A stretch of 64,000 nucleotides of DNA from Sphingopyxis lindanitolerans (GTDB lineage Bacteria; Pseudomonadota; Alphaproteobacteria; Sphingomonadales; Sphingomonadaceae). The translations under genes and the position numbers were made by a program. Positions 54,705-64,000 of this stretch are shown here, piece by piece (within the stretch, counting starts at the first letter, position 1; every line of letters starts with the position of its first letter). The notes below the pieces were generated by a model that saw only the letters and a list, made by a program, of their open reading frames with translations, searched no databases and had not been told where the DNA came from. Location of the stretch: positions 561,251-625,250 of the forward strand of contig NZ_CM009578.1 in the NCBI RefSeq assembly GCF_002993885.1, given 5' to 3'.

Positions 54705-56051
54705 TTATTTCATCAGCACCAATTCTTCCGCCATGCTGGGGTGCAGCGCGACGGTGGCGTCGAAATCGGCCTTGGTCAGCCCGGCCTTCACCGCGACCGC
54801 CGCGGCCTGCAATATCTCGGGCGCGTCGGGGCCGATCATGTGCAGTCCGACGACCTGGTCGGTCGCCTCATTCACCACCATCTTGTAGAGCGCGCGCTCG
54901 TTGCGGCCCGCGAGGACATTCTTCATCGCGCGAAAATCGCTGGTATAGATGCGCACCGAGCCGAGCCTGTTGCGGGCCTCGGCCTCGGTCATGCCGACCG
55001 CGCCGATCGGCGGGTGGCTGAACACCGCGCTCGGGACATTCGCATAATCGACGAGCGTCGGCTTGCCGCCGAAGACGCTGTCGGCAAACGCCTGCCCCTC
55101 GCGGATCGCCACCGGCGTGAGTTGGATGCGGTTGGTGACGTCGCCGACGGCATAGAGGCTCGGCACCGACGACTGGTTCGTCGCATCGACGACAACCGCC
55201 CCTTTTTCGTCGAGTGCGACCCCGATCTCCTCGAGCCCCAGCCCTTTCGTATTCGGAACCCGGCCCGCCGCGACCAGCACCGCCTCGGCCTCGATCGGCT
55301 CGCAATTTTCGAGATGGACGGTCAGCGTGCCGTCTTCCTGCTTCTCGATCGACTGGAACGGCGCGTTGAACTTGAAATCGATGCCCTTGGTCATCGAAAT
55401 CTGGAGCAGCCGGTCGCGAATCTGCTCGTCATAGCCGCGCAGGATCGTATCGCCGCGATTGACGATCGTCACCTTGCTGCCGAATTCATTGAAGATACCG
55501 GCGAACTCGTTGGCGATATAGCCGCCGCCCGCGATCACGATCCGCTTTGGCAGCGCGTCGAGGTGAAAGACCTCGTTCGACGTGATCGCATGGTCGCTGC
55601 CCGGAAATTCGGGGACGTGCGGCCAGCCGCCGGTCGCGATCAGGATGCGCTCGGCGGTCAGTTCCTTGCCGTCGGCCAACCGCACCTTCTGGGGGCCGAC
55701 GACAGTGGCGCGGGTCTTGAACAGCGTGACCTTGTGGCTGTCGAGCGTCTGGCCGTAGAGCCCTTCGAGCCGGTCGACCTCGGCGAGCACATTGTCGCGC
55801 AGCACATCCCAGTTGAATGTGCAGTCGGGAACGTCCCAGCCGAACTTGCGCGCGTCGTGAATATCCTCGGCGAAATGGGCGCCGTAAACGAGCAATTTCT
55901 TGGGCACGCAGCCGCGGATCACGCAGGTGCCGCCGACCCGATGCTCCTCCGCCACCGCGACGCGCGCGCCGTGCGACGCCGCGACGCGCGACGCGCGCAC
56001 GCCGCCCGACCCGGCGCCGATGACGAAAAGATCATAGTCGAAATCGCTCAT
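54705..56051 (-). CDS. gor: Glutathione-disulfide reductase
   Basis: A 448-residue flavoprotein disulfide reductase. FAD loop IGAGSGGVRASRVAA, redox Cys43/Cys48 in GGTCVIRGCVPKK, NADPH loop IAGGGYIANEFAGI and the C-terminal His in ALHPSMAEE. The VIRGCVPKK form indicates glutathione reductase rather than lipoamide dehydrogenase or mercuric reductase. It keeps cytoplasmic glutathione reduced. Confidence 0.94.
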   Translation of the reverse strand: MSDFDYDLFVIGAGSGGVRASRVAASHGARVAVAEEHRVGGTCVIRGCVPKKLLVYGAHFAEDIHDARKFGWDVPDCTFNWDVLRDNVLAEVDRLEGLYGQTLDSHKVTLFKTRATVVGPQKVRLADGKELTAERILIATGGWPHVPEFPGSDHAITSNEVFHLDALPKRIVIAGGGYIANEFAGIFNEFGSKVTIVNRGDTILRGYDEQIRDRLLQISMTKGIDFKFNAPFQSIEKQEDGTLTVHLENCEPIEAEAVLVAAGRVPNTKGLGLEEIGVALDEKGAVVVDATNQSSVPSLYAVGDVTNRIQLTPVAIREGQAFADSVFGGKPTLVDYANVPSAVFSHPPIGAVGMTEAEARNRLGSVRIYTSDFRAMKNVLAGRNERALYKMVVNEATDQVVGLHMIGPDAPEILQAAAVAVKAGLTKADFDATVALHPSMAEELVLMK

Positions 56052-56145
56052 GAAGGAGCCCCTGCAATGGAATGATTGGCTGGCGCCTATGTGGTTATGC
56101 GGCGGCGGCTTGCCAATCGAATTTTGCGGTCAGCGTAAAACATGG

Positions 56146-56243
56146 CGTCATTGCGAGCGCAGCGAAGCAATCTCCAGCCATCGACCTTGCGCAAGGTCGA
56201 TGGCTGGAGATTGCTTCGACGCCTCCGGCTCCTCGCAATGACG
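56146..56243. repeat. Palindromic intergenic repeat, family A copy 3
   Basis: Starts CGTCATTGCGAG and ends CTCGCAATGACG; inside, CAATCTCCAGCCATCGACC pairs with GGTCGATGGCTGGAGATTG. It fills the gap between the gor promoter and the pgi stop. It shares ends and centre with copies at 17883 and 50126. Confidence 0.87.
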
Positions 56244-56251
56244 GATATGGC

Positions 56252-57757
56252 CTATTCCCCCAGCGCCGCCTGCATCAGCGCCTGCGTCGCGGGGTCGAAC
56301 TCCACCGTCCCCTCCGCGAGCCCCTTCGCCATTTCCTTGCCCAACTCGACCCCGAACTGATCGAACGGATTGATGCCGAGCAGCACCGCATTGGCGAACA
56401 CGCGATGCTCATAGAAAGCAATCAGCGCGCCGAGGCTGCGCGGGGTCACCTGATCGAGCAGGATCGTCGTCGAGGGACGGTTGCCCGGATAGGCGCGCGC
56501 GCCATCGTCGCTTGCGCGTCCCGCCATCAGCGCCGCTCCCTGCGCGATGCAATTGGCGACGAGGGTTTCGTGATGCGCGTCGTCGAGCAGATGGTGGGGC
56601 TCGCGCGCGACGACGAACTCGACCGGGGTCAGATGCGTGCCCTGGTGCAGGAGCTGGAACACCGCATGCTGCGCGTCGGTGCCGACCCCGCCCCAGGTGA
56701 TCGCCGCGCTTTGGCGGCCCAGCGGGGCGCCGTCCAGCGTCACCGATTTGCCGTTCGATTCCATTTCGAGCTGCTGAAGATAGGCGGGAAGCAGCCGCAG
56801 CCTTTCGTCATAGGCGAAGACCGCGCGCGTCTGGCAGCCGAGCCGGTTCGTATAAAGCTGGTCGACGAAGGCCGCGAGCAGGCAGATATTGTCCGCGCCG
56901 TCCGCCAGCCGAAAATGACGATCCATCTCGGCCGCGCCTTCGAGCAAGTCGGCAAAGGCGTCCCAGCCGAGCGCCAATGCCGCGGGAAAGCCGATCGACG
57001 ACCAGAGCGAATAGCGTCCACCGACGCTTTCGCTGAACGGCAGGATGCGGGTCTCGTCGATCCCCCACTCCATCGCGCGCTCGGGGCTCGCGGTCAGCGC
57101 GATGAAGCGGCCGAGCGGATCGTCGACGCCGGCTTCGTCCAGCCATTGCAGCGCCGAATTGGCGTTGAGCAGGGTTTCGGTCGTGGTGAAGGTTTTCGAC
57201 GCGACGGCAACCAGCGTATAGGCCGGATCGAACTTCGCGAACGCTTCCGCGAGCGCCGCGCCATCGACGTTCGAGACGACCGCGACGTCGTACCGCCCGC
57301 TGTGGCGCCCAAGCGCATCGACAAGCAGGTCGGGGCCGAGCGCCGAACCGCCGATGCCGATATGGAGCAGATGGCGGATCTCGCCGAACGCGCCGGCCTC
57401 GATCGCATCGACCATCATCCGCATCCGCTGGTGCAGCGCCTGCGCGACATGGACCGATTCGGGCGCCCCCTCACCACGCTCGGCGCTATGCTCGGCGGCG
57501 CGATTTTCGGTCGGGTTGGCGATGCCGCCCGCGAACAGCGCCTTGCGGCGGCCCACGAAATCCTGCGCCGCGGCAAGGCCCGAAAGGATCGCAAGCGCCG
57601 CACCGTCGAGATGGGTCTTGGCAAAGTCGACGCGGATATCGGCGACGCTGTGCACCAGCACCTGCAACCGCGCATCGGGATCGGCGGCGATCAGATCGGA
57701 GAGGCTTCGCGGTTGCCAGTCGGCGAGCGCTTGCCACGCTTCGGATGGGGTGGTCAT
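56252..57757 (-). CDS. pgi: Glucose-6-phosphate isomerase
   Basis: A 501-residue enzyme with two SIS domains. The family signatures VGGRYSLWSSIG and FDQFGVELGK are present, as is HIGIGGSALGP. The usual GEPGTNGQH region reads GGVGTDAQHAVFQLLHQG. It interconverts glucose-6-phosphate and fructose-6-phosphate. AAGGGA precedes the ATG chosen; the frame is open upstream but that part is Gly-rich antisense-like sequence. Confidence 0.94.
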   Translation of the reverse strand: MTTPSEAWQALADWQPRSLSDLIAADPDARLQVLVHSVADIRVDFAKTHLDGAALAILSGLAAAQDFVGRRKALFAGGIANPTENRAAEHSAERGEGAPESVHVAQALHQRMRMMVDAIEAGAFGEIRHLLHIGIGGSALGPDLLVDALGRHSGRYDVAVVSNVDGAALAEAFAKFDPAYTLVAVASKTFTTTETLLNANSALQWLDEAGVDDPLGRFIALTASPERAMEWGIDETRILPFSESVGGRYSLWSSIGFPAALALGWDAFADLLEGAAEMDRHFRLADGADNICLLAAFVDQLYTNRLGCQTRAVFAYDERLRLLPAYLQQLEMESNGKSVTLDGAPLGRQSAAITWGGVGTDAQHAVFQLLHQGTHLTPVEFVVAREPHHLLDDAHHETLVANCIAQGAALMAGRASDDGARAYPGNRPSTTILLDQVTPRSLGALIAFYEHRVFANAVLLGINPFDQFGVELGKEMAKGLAEGTVEFDPATQALMQAALGE

Positions 57758-57960
57758 CAGATTTCCCTTTGACGTCCGTTCGTGTCGAGCGACGTCGAGA
57801 CACCCCGAAGGCCTGAACGGCCGATGGGCATCTCGACGTTGCCCGATGCGAACGGGGATGGAGATGTTCGCCTGTTCCTTAGGCCCGCCGCCGCCCCCGC
57901 GCCAGCGCCATCCGCCGATATTTGCTTGACGTGCAGACCTATTCGTCGCCAATGCGCGGC

Positions 57961-58854
57961 ATGACCGATGCCAGCTTTACCGCCGATAATTCGCCCGCGA
58001 CCGACCCCAGCCCGGCCAAACCCGAACCCGCCCCCCTCTCGGCGAAGGAGGAAGCGATCGACACGGTCCGCTTTCTCGCGCTGCTCGCGATCGCAGTGTT
58101 GATTTTCCGCAGCTTTTTCCTGTCGCCTTTCAACATCCCGTCCGAATCGATGCAGCCGCGGCTTCTGATCGGCGACTATCTGCTCGTGAACAAGATGGCC
58201 TATGGCTATTCGAAATTCAGCCTGCCGTTCAGCGTGCCGCTGATCCCCGGCCGCCTTTTCGCGCGCACGCCCGAACGCGGCGACGTCGTCGTGTTCAAGG
58301 CGCCGCCGGTCAACGACAATGATTATATCAAGCGCGTGATCGGGCTTCCCGGCGACACGATCCAGGTCCGCGACGGCATCGTCTGGTTGAACGGCAAGCC
58401 CGTGAAGCGCGAACCGATGGCCGATTTCGTCATCCCGGTGACGCAGAACATGATCGACGCATCGCGCACCACCGGCACCCTCCCCTGCTATGCCCCGCAG
58501 TTCGAGGAAGTGACCGCGGCGGGCCAGCGCCAGTGCCGCTACCCGCAGTTCCGCGAAACGCTGCCGAACGGCAAGAGCTATGCGATCCTCGACATCACCC
58601 CGATCGCGCAGGACAATACGCCGCTCGTCACCGTACCCGCCGATCATCTGTTCCTGATGGGCGATAACCGCGATCGCAGCGCCGACAGCCGCTTCCCGGC
58701 AGAGGAAAATGGTGGCATCGGGCTCGTTCCCGAAAAGAATCTGGTCGGTCACGCCCTCGTCGGCATGTTCTCGACCGACGGGTCGGCAAGCTGGATCAAC
58801 CCGATCAGCTGGTTCACCGCGGCGCGCTGGAGCCGTATCGGGGAAGGCTTTTGA
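57961..58854 (+). CDS. lepB: Signal peptidase I
   Basis: A 297-residue inner-membrane serine protease. A helix ([17 protein letters not shown]) is followed by the catalytic Ser63 in NIPSESM, Lys124 in [11 protein letters not shown] (the general base), and the SPase box region [13 protein letters not shown]. It cleaves signal peptides after export. An alternative ATG lies 9 bases upstream. It is joined to rnc by a TTGA overlap. Confidence 0.93.
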   Translation: MTDASFTADNSPATDPSPAKPEPAPLSAKEEAIDTVRFLALLAIAVLIFRSFFLSPFNIPSESMQPRLLIGDYLLVNKMAYGYSKFSLPFSVPLIPGRLFARTPERGDVVVFKAPPVNDNDYIKRVIGLPGDTIQVRDGIVWLNGKPVKREPMADFVIPVTQNMIDASRTTGTLPCYAPQFEEVTAAGQRQCRYPQFRETLPNGKSYAILDITPIAQDNTPLVTVPADHLFLMGDNRDRSADSRFPAEENGGIGLVPEKNLVGHALVGMFSTDGSASWINPISWFTAARWSRIGEGF

Positions 58855-59534
58855 GCGAAAGGCCGTCCGCGGCGACGATCGCAGCCCTGACCGGCGCCGA
58901 ACCCCGCGACCTTGCCCTCTATCACCAGGCGCTCACTCACGGCAGCAGCGGCGCGGGCGATTATCAGCGACTCGAGTTCCTGGGCGACCGGGTGCTGGGA
59001 CTGGTGATCGCCTCCGAGCTGTTCCACCGTTTCCCGAAGGCGGCCGAAGGCGAGCTTTCATCGCGCCTCCACGCTCTGGCGTCGGGGGAAACCTGCGCAC
59101 GGATCGCACAGGGGCTCGACCTCAACGCGCATGTCCTTTTCGGCACCCAGGCGATCGGCGACGGCGGGCGGCACAGCGACAATATCGCCGCCGATGTTCT
59201 GGAGGCGCTGCTCGGCGCGCTCTGGCTCGACCGTGGCGAGGATGCCGCGCGCGCCTTCATCGTCGCCAAATGGGGCGACATGATCGAAGGCCAGGTCGCC
59301 GCGCCCAAGCATCCAAAGGCGGCGCTTCAGGAATGGGCGCTGGCGCGGGGGCGCAAGCCGCCGGAATATCGCCTCGTCCGCCGCGAAGGCCCCGACCATG
59401 CGCCGCGCTTTCGCGTCGCGGTCGCGGTCGGCAAGCTCGCCGAGGCCGAGGGCGAAGGCGCATCGAAACAGGCGGCCGAAAAGGCCGCGGCCACCGCGCT
59501 GCTCGAACGATTGACACAGGAAGAATTGAAATGA
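58851..59534 (+). CDS. rnc: Ribonuclease III
   Basis: A 227-residue dsRNA endonuclease from a TTG start overlapping the lepB stop. The signature [15 protein letters not shown] holds the metal-binding Glu43 and Asp47. The C-terminal dsRNA-binding domain has [20 protein letters not shown] and [15 protein letters not shown]. It processes rRNA and other structured RNAs. It overlaps era by 4 bases (ATGA). The lepB-rnc-era order is the classic bacterial one. Confidence 0.95.
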   Translation: MSERPSAATIAALTGAEPRDLALYHQALTHGSSGAGDYQRLEFLGDRVLGLVIASELFHRFPKAAEGELSSRLHALASGETCARIAQGLDLNAHVLFGTQAIGDGGRHSDNIAADVLEALLGALWLDRGEDAARAFIVAKWGDMIEGQVAAPKHPKAALQEWALARGRKPPEYRLVRREGPDHAPRFRVAVAVGKLAEAEGEGASKQAAEKAAATALLERLTQEELK

Positions 59535-60424
59535 TCCAGCGCTGCGGTTTCGTGGCCGTCGTCGGCGCGCCGAATGCCGGCAAGTCGACGCTCGTAAACG
59601 CCCTCGTCGGCCAGAAGGTCGCGATCGTCAGCCCCAAGGCGCAGACGACGCGCACCCGGTTGATGGGCGTCGCGATGGCCGACGACGCGCAGATCGTGCT
59701 GATCGACACGCCCGGTATCTTCGCGCCGACGCGGCGGCTCGACCGCGCGATGGTCGCGGCGGCGTGGAACAGCCTCGACCAGGCCGAAGCGATCCTCGTG
59801 ATGATCGATGCCGCAGCCAAGCTCGGCGAGCGCGCCGAACGCGTGTTGCAGGGGATCGAGGGGCGGCCAGAGAAGAAATTCCTTATCCTCAACAAGGTCG
59901 ACCTGACCAAGAAGGACAAGCTGCTGACGATCGCGACCCTGCTCAACGAGCGGGTCAAGTTCGACGAAACCTTCTTCATTTCGGCCAGCACCGGCGACGG
60001 GGTAGCCGAGCTCAAGGCGGTGCTGGCGGCGCTGATGCCCGAGGGCCCGTGGCACTTCCCCGAGGATGAGGTCAGCAATGCCCCCGAGCGCGTGCTGGCC
60101 GCCGAGATCACGCGCGAGCAGCTCTACCGCCAGCTCCACGAGGAACTCCCCTACCAGTCGACCGTCGAGACCGAGAAATTCACGACGCGCAAAGACGGGA
60201 GCGCCGAAATCCATCAGCAGATCCTCGTCGCCCGCGACAATCAGCGCGCGATCATCCTTGGCCACAAGGGCGAGCGGATCAAGGAAATCGGCAGCAAGGC
60301 CCGCGCCGAACTGAGCGAACTTCTCGGTCGCAACGTCCACCTGTTCCTGCATGTGAAGGTCAAGGCGAACTGGGACGAGGATCGCAGCGTCTATCGCGAC
60401 ATGGGACTCGACTGGGTCGATTGA
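59531..60424 (+). CDS. era: GTPase Era
   Basis: A 297-residue GTPase. G1 is [10 protein letters not shown]3 is DTPG, G4 is NKVD, and a C-terminal KH domain includes [25 protein letters not shown]. It binds 16S rRNA and helps 30S assembly. The ATG lies in the rnc stop (ATGA). Confidence 0.96.
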   Translation: MIQRCGFVAVVGAPNAGKSTLVNALVGQKVAIVSPKAQTTRTRLMGVAMADDAQIVLIDTPGIFAPTRRLDRAMVAAAWNSLDQAEAILVMIDAAAKLGERAERVLQGIEGRPEKKFLILNKVDLTKKDKLLTIATLLNERVKFDETFFISASTGDGVAELKAVLAALMPEGPWHFPEDEVSNAPERVLAAEITREQLYRQLHEELPYQSTVETEKFTTRKDGSAEIHQQILVARDNQRAIILGHKGERIKEIGSKARAELSELLGRNVHLFLHVKVKANWDEDRSVYRDMGLDWVD

Positions 60425-60432
60425 GAGGCACA

Positions 60433-60771
60433 ATGGCAAAGGATCCCTTCGACACCCCCGCCGACCGCCTGCGCAATATCCTGAAATATTGGAAATGGTA
60501 TCTCGCGATCGCGGCGGCGCTACTCGTTCTCACCGAGCGCAATCTGGTCGCGCGCGAAGACAAGGATCATCTGGTAAGCGGCGAGGTCGAACGCATCGAC
60601 CAGGCCGGCGGCCAGCCCCGCGCCACCGTCCGTCTGGGCGAAGCGCAGGAAGCTGTCGTCGTGCTGCCACGCGGGACGCCCTGCCATGCTGGGTCGAAAA
60701 TCCGCCTCGTCCGCCACGACAATGTCAGCCAGCACGCCTTCCGCCCTGCCGACCCGCCCTGCGCGGGATAG
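60433..60771 (+). CDS. Small membrane-anchored protein after era
   Basis: A 112-residue protein with an N-terminal helix (YWKWYLAIAAALLVLTERN) and a beta-rich soluble part (SGEVERIDQAGGQPRATVRLG, VVVLPRGTPCHAGSKIRLVRHD). GAGAGG precedes the ATG 8 bases after the era stop. The soluble part could be a small OB-like or NfeD-like fold. Function unknown. Confidence 0.72.
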   Translation: MAKDPFDTPADRLRNILKYWKWYLAIAAALLVLTERNLVAREDKDHLVSGEVERIDQAGGQPRATVRLGEAQEAVVVLPRGTPCHAGSKIRLVRHDNVSQHAFRPADPPCAG

Positions 60772-60854
60772 CGATGGGTCCGCCCCAACGCGAAGCTGGA
60801 CGGCCGATCCCGACGGATGCGCAACCATAATGTCCAACCGCGCATTCCACCCCT

Positions 60855-61622
60855 GTGGAGTCGGTTTGTGCCATTGTTACCGGAGGTGAATCGGGTATCG
60901 GACGGGCCTGCGCTGTAGCGCTGGGCCGTTCGGGAAACGCCGTTGCGCTGACCTATTTTGCCGACGAGGCCGCCGGGGCATCGGCCGTGTCAGAGATTGA
61001 GGCGGCGGGTGGCCGCGCGCTGGCCCGCCAAGCCGACGTCACCGACGAACGCGCGGTCGAGGCACTGTTCGCCGCCGCCGAGGACAGCTTCGGCCCCGTT
61101 CGCGCCCTCGTCAATTCCGCCGGGCTCAATATGACCGGCACCCCGATCGAAGCCATGTCCCTGGCGCAATTCGACCGCATCATCCGCACCGATCTTTACG
61201 GCCCCTTCCTCACCTGTCGCCGCTTCGCGCGCGGCCTCGCCGGCGGCGCGGACGGCGGGCGGATCGTCAACATCTCGTCGATCCACGAACGGGCGCCGCG
61301 CGCCGGCGGAGTCGATTATGACAGTGCCAAGGGCGGGCTCGCGCAACTGACGACGACCCTGGCGCTGGAACTCGCACCGCGGCGAATTGCGGTCAATGCG
61401 GTGTCGCCGGGCATGATCCTGACCCCGATGAACCAGTCCGCGCTCGACGATGCCGCCGAACGCGCCTGCAAGGAAGCGGCGATCCCCTGGGGCCGCGCCG
61501 GAACGGCGGAGGACGTAGCACAAGCGGTGATGTTCCTGCTGTCGCCCGCCGCCGATTATATCACCGGCGCAACGCTCACGATCGACGGCGGCCTGTCGCT
61601 GACCGTGGCGATGGGCGCATGA
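60855..61622 (+). CDS. SDR oxidoreductase (glucose/sugar dehydrogenase-like)
   Basis: A 255-residue classical SDR from a GTG start: CAIVTGGESGIGRACAVALG (NAD(P) site), NSAGLNMTG, ISSIHERAP and YDSAK (catalytic YxxxK), ending TGATLTIDGGL. This form resembles glucose 1-dehydrogenase and other sugar dehydrogenases. No clear ribosome site precedes the GTG. It overlaps the GH130-like gene by 4 bases. Confidence 0.82.
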   Translation: MESVCAIVTGGESGIGRACAVALGRSGNAVALTYFADEAAGASAVSEIEAAGGRALARQADVTDERAVEALFAAAEDSFGPVRALVNSAGLNMTGTPIEAMSLAQFDRIIRTDLYGPFLTCRRFARGLAGGADGGRIVNISSIHERAPRAGGVDYDSAKGGLAQLTTTLALELAPRRIAVNAVSPGMILTPMNQSALDDAAERACKEAAIPWGRAGTAEDVAQAVMFLLSPAADYITGATLTIDGGLSLTVAMGA

Positions 61623-62542
61623 AGAAGGGCGGCCTCGATTTCGCGGTCGAGGCGATCGATGTGGTCAAGTTCGACATCGCCGAGCGCCCCGACGGCCTGC
61701 TCGAAGGGCACGACCTGATGAGCCCCTATGTGTGGGAGGGCGAGGGCGGGATCAAACTGCTCGCGCGCGTGCTCAAAAATCCGCTTGGCGCGACCGATCC
61801 GACGGGTGTGATCTACGCCGGTCAGTCCGGCGACGGGCTGAATTTCACGATGGACAAGACCCCCGCTATCCTGCCCGGCCCCGACTTCGTCGATGCTGGC
61901 GGGGTCGAGGATCCGACCGTCGTGATCGGCGACGAACCGCATGTGATCATCTTTTACACCGGCGTCGACGGCAAGCGCGAAAAGGGTTCGCTGCTCGTCG
62001 CCACGGGCGCCGACCTCAAGCATTTGGCGAAGGACAAGGTGCTGCTCACCGCGCCCGAAGGCGAGGGCAATATCAAGGAAGCGACCGTCGCGGTGGGAGC
62101 CGACGGGCGTTACCGGATGTTCTATGAATATGCGCGGGACAGCGCGTCGCGCATCGGGCTGGCGCTGGCCGACAAGCTCGAAGGCCCGTGGACCGTGGCC
62201 GACGATCCCTTCACGGTCCGCGAGAATCTGTGGGACACCTGGCACCTGTCGACGGGACCGATCCTCGCGCGCGCTGGCGAGGCTTCGGTGATGTTCTATA
62301 ACGGCGCGACCGCCGATGCGCGCTGGCGGATCGGCTGGATCGCATTCGACGAAAATTATTCGCGCGTCGTCGACCGCTGCATCGAACCGCTGATCATGCC
62401 CCCGCCGCCACAGCACCGCGCGGGCATCGACATCGCCTTTGCCGCCTCGTGCCTCGACAAGGCGCCCGACATCCATCTTTATTATTCGCTCGAAGACCGA
62501 CTGCTCCGCCGGGCGATCGTGCGGCGGATGGTCGAACTCTAA
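61619..62542 (+). CDS. GH130-like beta-propeller glycoside phosphorylase/hydrolase
   Basis: A 307-residue protein with the five-bladed propeller pattern of GH130-type proteins, including GGVEDPTVV, FYEYARDSASRIGLALAD, DTWHLSTGPIL and PPPPQHRAGID near the ends of blades. GH130 enzymes phosphorolyse or hydrolyse beta-mannosides. The EDPT form differs from the EDPR usual in phosphorylases. The ATGA overlap with the SDR suggests joint action on a sugar or glycoside. The catalytic Asp is not confirmed. Confidence 0.72.
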   Translation: MKKGGLDFAVEAIDVVKFDIAERPDGLLEGHDLMSPYVWEGEGGIKLLARVLKNPLGATDPTGVIYAGQSGDGLNFTMDKTPAILPGPDFVDAGGVEDPTVVIGDEPHVIIFYTGVDGKREKGSLLVATGADLKHLAKDKVLLTAPEGEGNIKEATVAVGADGRYRMFYEYARDSASRIGLALADKLEGPWTVADDPFTVRENLWDTWHLSTGPILARAGEASVMFYNGATADARWRIGWIAFDENYSRVVDRCIEPLIMPPPPQHRAGIDIAFAASCLDKAPDIHLYYSLEDRLLRRAIVRRMVEL

Positions 62543-63663
62543 ATTCGGCGGCAATCGTTCGGCGGCGGCTGCCCGTCGAAGCGCGCGCCGATCCACGCAA
62601 TTGTCTCGGCCGAACTGTCCTTGGCGCTCGTTCCATGATCGCCGGTCATGTCGATCCAGCGCACGCCCGTGCCGCGCCGACAGACCGCTTTTGCGAATTT
62701 CCGCGTAACCGCGGGCGCGACGATCGTATCCTTGCTGCTCTGCGCGATCAGCAGCGGCCCCGGAACGCGCGCCGGATCGACGCTGTTCGTCCGCGCAAAG
62801 GAACCGAAAGGCTCGATCCTGGCAATGTCCTTGTTCTTCGTCGCGCGGGCGATGGTGAGGATGCCGAGGATCGTCCCGAGCTTGGGCTTCTGGTTGAAGC
62901 TGATGCAGTTGTTTTCGGCGAGCCGGTGGATGATGCCCTGGTTCGCCCGGCTGGCAATCGCGTCGAGCGAAAAGCCATAGAGCGTCGACCAGCTGTGAAG
63001 CGCGAAGGACAGGAGCAACGCGCGCGCATTCTTGTCGCTGCCGTCGCGCAGGTTCGCGGCGAGATCGGTCGGCGGCGCGGCGGCGGCGGTGCCGACAAGC
63101 GTCAGGTCGGGGGCATAGGACCGCGCGGTGATGGCGGTCCACAGCGCGGCGTGACCGCCCTGCGATTCGCCCCATACCGCAAAATCGCTGCCCGCGGCCG
63201 CGCCCGGAATCTCCCGCGCCGCGCGCACGGCGTCGAGAACCGCATTCGCCGTGTCGGGGCCGACGAGGAACGGGTGCATCGTCGGGCTGGCGAGCCCGAT
63301 ATAATCGGGCGCGACGACGACATAGCCCTGGCGAACGGCATCCATCCCCGCGCTATTGGCGAAGAAATCGGGGCTGAGCGACGGCGCGCATCGTTCCGCG
63401 ACACCCCAGGCGCCGTGGGTCCAGGCGATGACCCGGCGCGGGCGCGGCGGGATCGCCTCCATCGGTGCGGCAACGATGCCGGTGACCGCCAAGCGCTGGC
63501 CGGTTCCGCCCGTCGTCCAATACTGCACCCGCCACGCCTGCACTCCGGGCGGTGCATCCGCCATCGGGCTGGCCGAGATCAGATAGCGTGATGGCTGGGC
63601 CGCGGCGGGCAGCGCAAGGAACGACAGGATGGCAAGCAAAACGGCGGCATAGAGGTGGCGCAT
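62539..63663 (-). CDS. Secreted lipase (LIP family)
   Basis: A 374-residue protein with a signal peptide (about 1-22, ending PAAAQ). The nucleophile is Ser167 in VWGESQGGHAALW; later an Asp in QSSKDTIVAP and a His in MTGDHGTS complete the triad. Length and pattern fit secretory lipases (PF03583). Its stop overlaps the convergent GH130-like gene stop by 4 bases. Confidence 0.87.
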   Translation of the reverse strand: MRHLYAAVLLAILSFLALPAAAQPSRYLISASPMADAPPGVQAWRVQYWTTGGTGQRLAVTGIVAAPMEAIPPRPRRVIAWTHGAWGVAERCAPSLSPDFFANSAGMDAVRQGYVVVAPDYIGLASPTMHPFLVGPDTANAVLDAVRAAREIPGAAAGSDFAVWGESQGGHAALWTAITARSYAPDLTLVGTAAAAPPTDLAANLRDGSDKNARALLLSFALHSWSTLYGFSLDAIASRANQGIIHRLAENNCISFNQKPKLGTILGILTIARATKNKDIARIEPFGSFARTNSVDPARVPGPLLIAQSSKDTIVAPAVTRKFAKAVCRRGTGVRWIDMTGDHGTSAKDSSAETIAWIGARFDGQPPPNDCRRI

Positions 63664-63709
63664 GGATCAGTCTCCCCGATGCGCGCATGCTATCATGTTC
63701 AAATCCATG

Positions 63710-63787
63710 CGTCATCCCGGCGAAGGCCGGGATCTCACCGTCGCCGCACGGCGCTACGGCGAGATCCCGGCCTTCGCCGGGATGACG
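63710..63787. repeat. Perfect 27-bp inverted repeat
   Basis: The first 27 bases, beginning CGTCATCCCGGCGAAGG, and the last 27 bases (63761-63787) are exact inverted copies around a 24-base loop. It lies between topA and the lipase gene and resembles the GAAGGCGGG-type repeats at 26803 and 38430. Confidence 0.85.
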
Positions 63788-63804
63788 ATAATTTGTCCGC
63801 GATT

Positions 63805-64000
63805 CTATTCTTCGGCCGGCGCGTTCTTCTTCGCCGGAGCCTTCTTCTTGGCTGGGGTCTTCTTCGCAGCCGCCTTCTTCGGCGCCGCCTTCTTCTTGCC
63901 CTTGGCCGGTCCCTTCGCCGCGCGCGCGTCGATCAGCGCGATGGCCTCTTCTTCGGTCAGCGTGTCGGCCTCGACCGTCTTGGGCAAGGTCGCGTTGGTG
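63805..64000 (-). CDS. topA: DNA topoisomerase I, C-terminal end (runs off window)
   Basis: The visible 64 residues start TNATLPKTVEADTLTEEEAIAL, the usual last zinc-ribbon-repeat motif of alphaproteobacterial TopA, then a Lys/Ala/Pro-rich tail (KGKKKAAPKKAAAKK) and stop. The rest of the gene lies beyond base 64000. Assigned by the motif and tail only. Confidence 0.8.
   Translation of the reverse strand, partial: TNATLPKTVEADTLTEEEAIALIDARAAKGPAKGKKKAAPKKAAAKKTPAKKKAPAKKNAPAEE

Noticed and set aside
56660..56720. Loss of the catalytic Glu in pgi (GGVGT instead of GEPGT)
   Set aside because: Other bacterial isomerases I recall also have GGVGT at this place, and both family signatures are intact, so loss of function is not supported.
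57925..57960. TTGACG near lepB as a third copy of the acyl-CoA operator
   Set aside because: Only one half-site is present, with no CGTCAA partner at the right spacing.

Overview
The window looks like chromosomal DNA from a sphingomonad alphaproteobacterium, probably Sphingopyxis or a close relative. This rests on very high GC, a TonB-dependent receptor, large CoA-linked catabolic clusters, an archaeal-type ProS, a PhaR regulator and abundant short palindromic intergenic repeats. The species is inferred from general resemblance; no search was run. I saw no rRNA, tRNA, CRISPR, prophage or full-length transposase gene.

Layout. (1) 1-9108, minus strand: a catabolic and uptake cluster (TonB receptor, two MFS transporters, amidohydrolase, LysR regulator, KshA-like Rieske oxygenase, acetoacetate-decarboxylase-like enzyme, SDR). 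(2) 9541-12088, minus: a small membrane protein, an unusual dead-hydrolase/flavin-reductase fusion and a nitronate-monooxygenase-type enzyme. (3) 12212-20840, plus: a beta-oxidation-like island with three acyl-CoA dehydrogenases, SDR dehydrogenase, thiolase, alpha-methylacyl-CoA racemase, crotonase and phosphatase, with near-identical TTGACG/CGTCAA palindromes before its two leading operons. (4) 20877-26127, minus: secreted amidohydrolase, PAP2 phosphatase, and lpdA/pdhC separated by a DUF559 nuclease gene enclosed in inverted repeats. (5) 26304-41334: universal stress protein, rnr, proS, phaR, alr, two transporters, a cyclase and an esterase separated by a MITE-like element, csaA, and a hemerythrin/katE pair. 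(6) 41691-53598: a propionyl-CoA to succinyl-CoA cluster (pccB, mce, methylmalonyl-CoA mutase, pccA, plus metY and bioB) with a divergent short-chain-acyl regulator and TTGCAAA operator-like boxes. (7) 53630-64000: epimerase, gor, pgi, lepB-rnc-era, an SDR/GH130-like pair, a secreted lipase and the 3' end of topA.

How the genes fit together. The racemase, the paired acyl-CoA dehydrogenases and the KshA-like oxygenase suggest breakdown of methyl-branched or polycyclic, steroid-like acyl chains. Such breakdown would release propionyl-CoA, which the pcc/mce/mcm cluster converts to succinyl-CoA, with BioB supplying biotin for PccA. This link is inference.

The most unusual structures are the DUF559 nuclease cassette in the pdhC-lpdA operon (24340-24803), a 62-bp duplicated 5' end of mce beside a palindromic repeat (50220-50282), a 270-bp element whose ends supply the stop codons of both flanking genes (35279-35548), and the hydrolase-flavin reductase fusion lacking its nucleophile (9906-11003).
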